This document shows positions 22,960 to 26,412 of a stretch of DNA of 26,412 nucleotides, one piece after another. The notes under the pieces are model-generated. The model ran no database searches, was not told where the DNA came from, and worked only from the letters and a program-made list of their open reading frames with translations. Positions within the stretch are counted from its first letter, which is position 1, and every line of letters begins with the position of its first letter. Made by a program: the position numbers and the translations under genes. Origin of the DNA: BP-133 sp040756995 (GTDB lineage Bacteria; Actinomycetota; Acidimicrobiia; IMCC26256; BP-133); contig JBFLYK010000078.1 in NCBI GenBank assembly GCA_040756995.1, positions 1-26,412 of the forward strand, given 5' to 3'.

Positions 22960-24761
22960 AACGAGCCGCCATCGCCATCGCCATCGCCGTCGCCGTCGTG
23001 GTCGGAGGGGCGCTGTTCGTCCTGCCCGGCGTGGCATGGGCCCACAACGCCGGCCGGGTGGAGCTCCTCGTCACCAACCTGAGCTTCGACCGCGCCCCGG
23101 ACGGCCTCGCCGTCAGCGCCGATCTCATCGACCGGGACTCCGGCGACACGGCGGCCGGATTCGTCATCGTCGTCACCGCTTCCGGCGCCGGTGGCGCCTC
23201 CGCCGGCCCGGTGACGATGACCGATCAGCGCCAGGCCGGCCACTACGAAGGGCTTCTGGCGGTCGGGCCGGGTTCGTGGACCGTGACGGCCCGGGCGGAA
23301 CAGGGCTCATCGGCCCTGCCGGCGCTCGGCAGTTCCCGCACGACGAAGGTCGAGGTCGACGAGGCCGGCGCCGTCAGCTCGCACCGCTCCGGCGGCGACT
23401 CCAATGTGGCTCTCTGGGTGGTGCCGGGGGCGGCGGCGGTGGTGCTGGTGGCCGGCGGCGTCCTGCTGATCACGCGCCGGACGGGTGCGTCGCCGCTTGG
23501 GCGGCGGCCGGGTCTGCTGGCGCTGCTCGTGGTGGCGGTCGCGCTGGCGGGACCGGCACCGAAGGCGGGGGCGCAGGAGACGACGACGACCGTGCCGCAG
23601 TACGGCACCCGTCCGGTGAACATCACCCTCGAAGTGCGCACCGACTACCCCGACACGTTGCCGTCGTCGCTCTACATCCCGCTGCGGGCCCGGCTCACCG
23701 ACGCCGAGACGGGGCAACCGGTCGCCGATCCCTACACCGTCCGGGCCAGCGTGCGGGTGCCCGGCCGGCCGTCGGCCGAGACCTACGACTTCGCCTATCC
23801 CCACGGGACGGTCGAGGGCGCCGAGGCCGGCATCTACCACGGCGTCGTCATCGTCCCGGCCGGCGGCCGGTGGACGGTGGTCGCCAACGCCTACAACACC
23901 AAGGAGGCCGAACGGGAGCGGTTGCCCCGCACGCTCGGGGTGGCGGAGTTCGAGGTGGAGGCCACCGGCCCCGCCCTCCAGACCAGCCAGGGCCGGCGGA
24001 GCAACGACGTGGCCGGCAACGTGAACCCCAGGGCGGAGGAGTCGGAGGTCGCCCTTCTGTTCTTCCACACCATCGTGGCCGGCGCCTGGTTCGCCCTGGC
24101 CGCGCTGCTGGCGCTGCTCGGCCTGCCCAACCGGCGCCGCTTCCTGGCCGGGCCCCTGAGCGACCTCCTCGACCGCAACGTCCGGAAGCTGACGTCGGGC
24201 CTCCTCTGGTCGACGGTTCTCGTCTGGGGTACCGGCCTGCTCAACCTGCAGAAGACCGTGGCCTTCCCGCCGCCGCTGTCGTCGGATCAGGCCACGCAGC
24301 TGTTCCGCCTCCCGTACGCCAAGCCGTACACGTTGGCGCTCTACACCAAGATTGGCCTGTACGTGGTGTTGACGCTGGCCGCGGTCGCTCTGGTCAAGGA
24401 GGCCAAGCGGCGGGTGGCCGAGTTCGACGACGCCCGGTTCCGGGCGGAACGGGCTGAAGCGGCGGCGGCCGCGGTCCCGCCTGCTTCGGTGGCCGTCGCG
24501 GCGGCCCCGGCGGGGGCGATCCAGTTGACGCCCCGGCGATCGGGGACGGCGCTGGCCTCCCGACCGGCCGCTGTTGCGGCGTCCGCCGCCCGTCGGGTCG
24601 GGACCGATGTCGCCGCTTCGGCCGCTCATGTCACGCCGGCTCGCCGGTCGTTCTGGCTCGGCGTCGGTTCGCTGGCCATCGGCGCGGCCGGCATGGTCTT
24701 CTGCGTGACGGTGCTGAAGTACGTGCACATCCTGAGTGAGACGGTCCGCGGGCTCCAATAG
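22956..24761 (+). CDS. Multidomain membrane protein with CopD-like C-terminus
   Basis: 601 residues. The TTG start at 22956 overlaps the preceding TGA (TTGA), with GGGG upstream; no ATG/GTG start fits. Residues 1-29 are a signal ending AWA, so the mature protein would start with His30. Then come an extracytoplasmic beta-rich domain, membrane helix 1 (ALWVVPGAAAVVLV), a second hydrophobic segment like an internal signal (GLLALLVVAVALAG...AGAQ), another extracytoplasmic domain (about 210-340), and four C-terminal helices resembling CopD (FHTIVAGAWFALAALLALLGL, then LLWSTVLVWGTG, LYTKIGLYVVLTLAA, GVGSLAIGAAGMVFCV). A copper or other metal role is possible but not shown. It ends the operon that starts with the ABC genes. 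Confidence 0.82.
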   Translation: MKRAAIAIAIAVAVVVGGALFVLPGVAWAHNAGRVELLVTNLSFDRAPDGLAVSADLIDRDSGDTAAGFVIVVTASGAGGASAGPVTMTDQRQAGHYEGLLAVGPGSWTVTARAEQGSSALPALGSSRTTKVEVDEAGAVSSHRSGGDSNVALWVVPGAAAVVLVAGGVLLITRRTGASPLGRRPGLLALLVVAVALAGPAPKAGAQETTTTVPQYGTRPVNITLEVRTDYPDTLPSSLYIPLRARLTDAETGQPVADPYTVRASVRVPGRPSAETYDFAYPHGTVEGAEAGIYHGVVIVPAGGRWTVVANAYNTKEAERERLPRTLGVAEFEVEATGPALQTSQGRRSNDVAGNVNPRAEESEVALLFFHTIVAGAWFALAALLALLGLPNRRRFLAGPLSDLLDRNVRKLTSGLLWSTVLVWGTGLLNLQKTVAFPPPLSSDQATQLFRLPYAKPYTLALYTKIGLYVVLTLAAVALVKEAKRRVAEFDDARFRAERAEAAAAAVPPASVAVAAAPAGAIQLTPRRSGTALASRPAAVAASAARRVGTDVAASAAHVTPARRSFWLGVGSLAIGAAGMVFCVTVLKYVHILSETVRGLQ

Positions 24762-24931
24762 AGGGCGCGTCGTTCTGCGTCCGCGGGCAGTGACCCGCTT
24801 CGTCAGTACGCCTCCGGGCGGGTTGCCTGGTGGCGAGCCTGATCGACTCTTCCGACCAGGGCCGGCTGGGAGCCGCGACTACTGCCCGAGGCGAATTCGG
24901 CCCGGGGGTAGGGTTTCCGATCCGCTCGTAA

Positions 24932-24966
24932 GGCCCCGGCCGGGGGCCGGGGCTCTTCTTCATTGT
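24932..24966 (+). terminator. Terminator-like GC hairpin in repeat unit 1
   Basis: GGCCCCGGCC (24932-24941) and GGCCGGGGCT (24945-24954) form a strong stem with a GGG loop, followed by the T-rich CTTCTTCATTGTT. It lies about 170 bases after the last gene of the operon and could end that transcript. Versions of this hairpin recur in units 2-4 (25159-25184, 25404-25425, 25627-25650), the last being a perfect 11-bp stem. Confidence 0.6.
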
Positions 24967-24991
24967 TGGCGTGGTGGGCCCGGTTGCGAGC

Positions 24992-25041
24992 GCCGGTGCC
25001 AAGGGTCCGCTTTCGCCGCCTTCGGCGCCCTTGACACCGGC
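24992..25041. repeat. Long conserved hairpin, unit 1
   Basis: Left arm GCCGGTGCCAAGGG (24992-25005) and right arm CCCTTGACACCGGC (25028-25041) pair with one mismatch. The loop carries a smaller GCCGCCTTCGGCG hairpin. Confidence 0.8.
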
Positions 25042-25219
25042 TTGGTGGCGGCCGGGGAGCGGGGCGTGCGACTGGTCGAGCTTCGCGGGCTCCCGGCTTG
25101 TGATCATTGACGGCAGCGCTCCGGGTCTCCCTCATTGTGTTGTTTGGCGTTGGCCTGCAGGGCGCCGGCCGGGGGCCGGGCCCTCTTCCATTGTTGGCTG
25201 GTGGTGGCGGGACACGGCC

Positions 25220-25286
25220 GCCAGTGTCAAGGGCTCGCTTCGCCGTAAGGGTTCGCTCCGCCGCCTTCGGCTCCCCTGACACCGGC
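25220..25286. repeat. Long conserved hairpin, unit 2 (expanded loop)
   Basis: Left arm GCCAGTGTCAAGGG (25220-25233) and right arm CCCCTGACACCGGC (25273-25286). The arms carry two differences from the perfect stem. The loop is longer than in the other units and holds a partial repeat of the GTTCGCTTCGCC segment. Confidence 0.75.
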
Positions 25287-25457
25287 GTGGCGGCGGCGGG
25301 TCAGCACGGGCGCGCCGCTGGTCGCGTGCTTGCCTCTTGCCGGCTTATGAGGTTGATGTCAGCGCTTCGCGTCTCGCTCCTTCTGCAGTTCCCATCCGCT
25401 TGTAAGCCCCTGGCCGGGGCCGCTTCCATTGTCGGGTGGTGTCGGCCGGTCACGGGC

Positions 25458-25506
25458 GCCGGTGTCAAGGGTTCGCTTCGCCGCCCTCGGCGCCCTTGGC
25501 ACCGGC
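25458..25506. repeat. Long conserved hairpin, unit 3
   Basis: Left arm GCCGGTGTCAAGGG (25458-25471) and right arm CCCTTGGCACCGGC (25493-25506). In RNA, the A-to-G change in the right arm still allows a G-U pair. The loop again carries the small GCCGCCCTCGGCG hairpin. Confidence 0.8.
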
Positions 25507-25685
25507 TTTGTGGTGGCCCCTGTCGGCCCGGGATGACAGCTGGTCTCGGGTCTTCGCCGTTGCCGGCTGGTGAGCGTTGACGTCAGCGCTCCGGGTCTTG
25601 CTCCTTGTGCAGTTACGTCCGCTTGTAAGGCCCGGCCGGGGCCGGGCCTTGGTCCATTGTTGGCGTGGTGGGCCGGGTTGGGGCC

Positions 25686-25733
25686 GCCGGTGTCAAGGGT
25701 TCGTTCGCCGCCTTCGGCGCCCTTGACACCGGC
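25686..25733. repeat. Long conserved hairpin, unit 4 (perfect stem)
   Basis: Left arm GCCGGTGTCAAGGG (25686-25699) and right arm CCCTTGACACCGGC (25720-25733) are a perfect 14-bp inverted repeat with the GCCGCCTTCGGCG inner hairpin in the loop. It is the best copy and the one nearest to the DUF222 gene. Confidence 0.85.
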
Positions 25734-25798
25734 TTGTGGCGGCTGGCCCGGGGGCGGCCGATTTGCCCGGAAATCGTTGTGGGATAAGGGTTTCTTCC

Positions 25799-25827
25799 TT
25801 GACCCGCACGCCTGTTCGGGGTAGGAT
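25799..25827 (+). promoter_or_regulatory. Probable sigma-70-type promoter for the DUF222 gene
   Basis: TTGACC (25799-25804) and TAGGAT (25822-25827) are separated by exactly 17 bases, a near-consensus housekeeping promoter. A transcript would start near 25834 and have a leader of about 90 bases before the GTG at 25922, which has GAGGAGGTG just upstream. It is the clearest promoter in the window. Confidence 0.65.
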
Positions 25828-25921
25828 TGGTGCAGCCTCGAGGTGCCGGGCGTAACGGCCCTCCTCCCCTTCGATGAGATGCGTGCTGGGGCGCGCGGAG
25901 CTGGTTGAGGAGGTGTGGTGC

Positions 25922-26412
25922 GTGGCTGAGTCTCTTGTTTCCTCCGTGGGGGCGTTGCGCGCTGCACTGGTCGCCTTCCGGGCCGAGGAGTGTTCGGGGG
26001 AGGATTGCGCCGTGCTGGTGGAGGAGCTGGCGGCGTTGGAGAAGGTGAGCGCGGCGGCTCGGGTGCGGGCCGCGGCGCGGGCCGGTGCATGCGGGGCGCA
26101 TCGGGAGCGGGGGTTCGCCGATGTGTCGGACTGGGTCGCCCGGGCGACGGGGTCGACGGCTGGTTCGGCCAAAGCGGCGTTAGAGACGGCGGCGGCCTTG
26201 GAGGCGCAGCCGGAGGCCAAAGCAGCGCTGGACGGGGGGGAGTTGTCGTTTGCGCAGGCCCGGGAACTGGTCAAGACCGAAGCGGCCGTGCCCGGCTCGA
26301 CCATTGGGCTGCTGGAGGTGGCCAAGGGTCAGAGCCTTCGGACGCTCAAGGACCAAGCCCGCGACCGGCGCCTGCGGGCGATCGACCCCGAAGAGCTGCA
26401 CGCCATGCAGCA
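25922..26412 (+). CDS. DUF222 domain protein, HNH-endonuclease family (5' part)
   Basis: An open frame from GTG 25922 continues to the right edge without a stop (163 complete codons). It has a strong ribosome site (GAGGAGGTG) and a good promoter upstream. The visible part is Ala/Glu-rich and helical: a pair of helices, then HRERGFADVSDWVARATGST, then a helix with ALDGGELSFAQARELV, a characteristic pattern of DUF222, the N-terminal domain of a large actinobacterial family that usually ends in an HNH nuclease domain (13E12-like repeats). The nuclease part would lie beyond the window. These genes are often multicopy; a role in mobile DNA is suspected but not established. Confidence 0.82.
   Translation, partial: MAESLVSSVGALRAALVAFRAEECSGEDCAVLVEELAALEKVSAAARVRAAARAGACGAHRERGFADVSDWVARATGSTAGSAKAALETAAALEAQPEAKAALDGGELSFAQARELVKTEAAVPGSTIGLLEVAKGQSLRTLKDQARDRRLRAIDPEELHAMQ

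Larger units (their letters stand above)
24922..25745. repeat. Four-unit degenerate tandem repeat array (about 228-238 bp period)
   Basis: Each unit has the same order: CCGCTtGTAAGgCC leading into a GC hairpin, CATTGTTGGCGTGGTGGG or a close variant, the long hairpin built on GCCGGTGTCAAGGG and its complement, a variable middle, then a conserved tail like GTTGACGTCAGCGCT followed by CGGGTCT. Long-hairpin starts at 24992, 25220, 25458 and 25686 give spacings of 228, 238 and 228. The fourth unit is cut short after its hairpin. Stems stay paired although the units have diverged, so the structures seem to have been kept. Function unknown. Confidence 0.85.
24762..25921. other. Non-coding interval with repeat array
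   Basis: About 1.16 kb between the operon end and the DUF222 gene. Frames here are short, switch between strands and have repeated Arg/Pro/Gly-rich composition that mirrors the repeat units, so I do not call genes. The stretch contains the tandem array at 24922-25745, a terminator-like hairpin and the promoter of the DUF222 gene. The first 150 or so bases (24762-24920) show nothing I can name. Confidence 0.7.

Noticed and set aside
24922..25745. CRISPR array
   Set aside because: The period is about 230 bp and most of the unit is repeated in degenerate form; there are no short identical repeats with unique spacers of 30-40 bp, and no cas genes.
24922..25745. Integron attC cassette array
   Set aside because: Stem-loops are regularly spaced, but no cassette ORFs, no attC core triplets that I can identify and no integrase gene are present.
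25359..26090. Minus-strand ORF of 243 codons across the repeat array and the DUF222 gene
   Set aside because: Its sequence is a translation of the repeat units and the DUF222 antisense, has no ribosome site that stands out, and overlaps a well-supported plus-strand gene with a promoter.

Overview
The window is GC-rich (about 70%) bacterial chromosome. Its tightly packed genes, frequent GTG/TTG starts, several ATGA-type overlaps, long Ala/Pro/Thr lipoprotein linkers and a DUF222-type gene at the right end suggest a high-GC actinomycete, possibly of the Acidimicrobiia. That lineage is an inference from style and gene content, not from a marker gene.

Left block (1-10090, minus strand). A truncated lipoprotein gene lies at the left edge. 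Then comes a co-oriented run which, in transcription order from 10090 down to 488, holds an AMP-forming acyl-CoA ligase, a citrate-synthase/citryl-CoA-lyase-like protein, a LuxR-type response regulator (RR3), an SCP2-like protein, a ferritin-like diiron protein, a second SCP2-like protein, a 2[4Fe-4S] ferredoxin, an intact six-TM histidine kinase (HK1), a degenerate paralogous kinase (HK2), and two more LuxR-type regulators (RR2, RR1). The diiron, SCP2 and ferredoxin genes look like a small redox module for a lipid-like substrate. It is physically tied to a signalling module in which one kinase/regulator pair has lost key residues. A striking AT-richer inverted repeat sits at the HK1/HK2 junction.

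Middle (10089-16560, plus strand). A crotonase-fold gene diverges from the ligase gene, and the two start codons overlap. Next is a branched-chain-amino-acid-type (HAAT) ABC uptake system: a substrate-binding lipoprotein, a strong intrinsic terminator, two permeases and two ATPases.

Right block (16610-24761, plus strand). Tightly spaced genes encode a secreted protein of unknown function, a small two-TM protein, an ABC ATPase, a GldF-like permease fused to a GldG-like domain, a DUF4340-like lipoprotein, a parvulin-like lipoprotein and a multidomain membrane protein with a CopD-like end. I read this as an envelope-directed ABC machine with its extracytoplasmic partners.

Right end (24762-26412). 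About 1.16 kb carries no convincing gene. It holds four degenerate tandem units with a period of 228-238 bp, each with a GC hairpin and a second conserved long hairpin. It ends in a good promoter and the 5' part of a DUF222 (HNH-endonuclease-family) gene.

Most promising unusual items: the hairpin array beside the DUF222 gene, the pseudokinase/degenerate-regulator pair, the diiron-SCP2-ferredoxin module, the GldFG-DUF4340-parvulin-CopD-like operon, and a structured leader shared by two lipoprotein genes.
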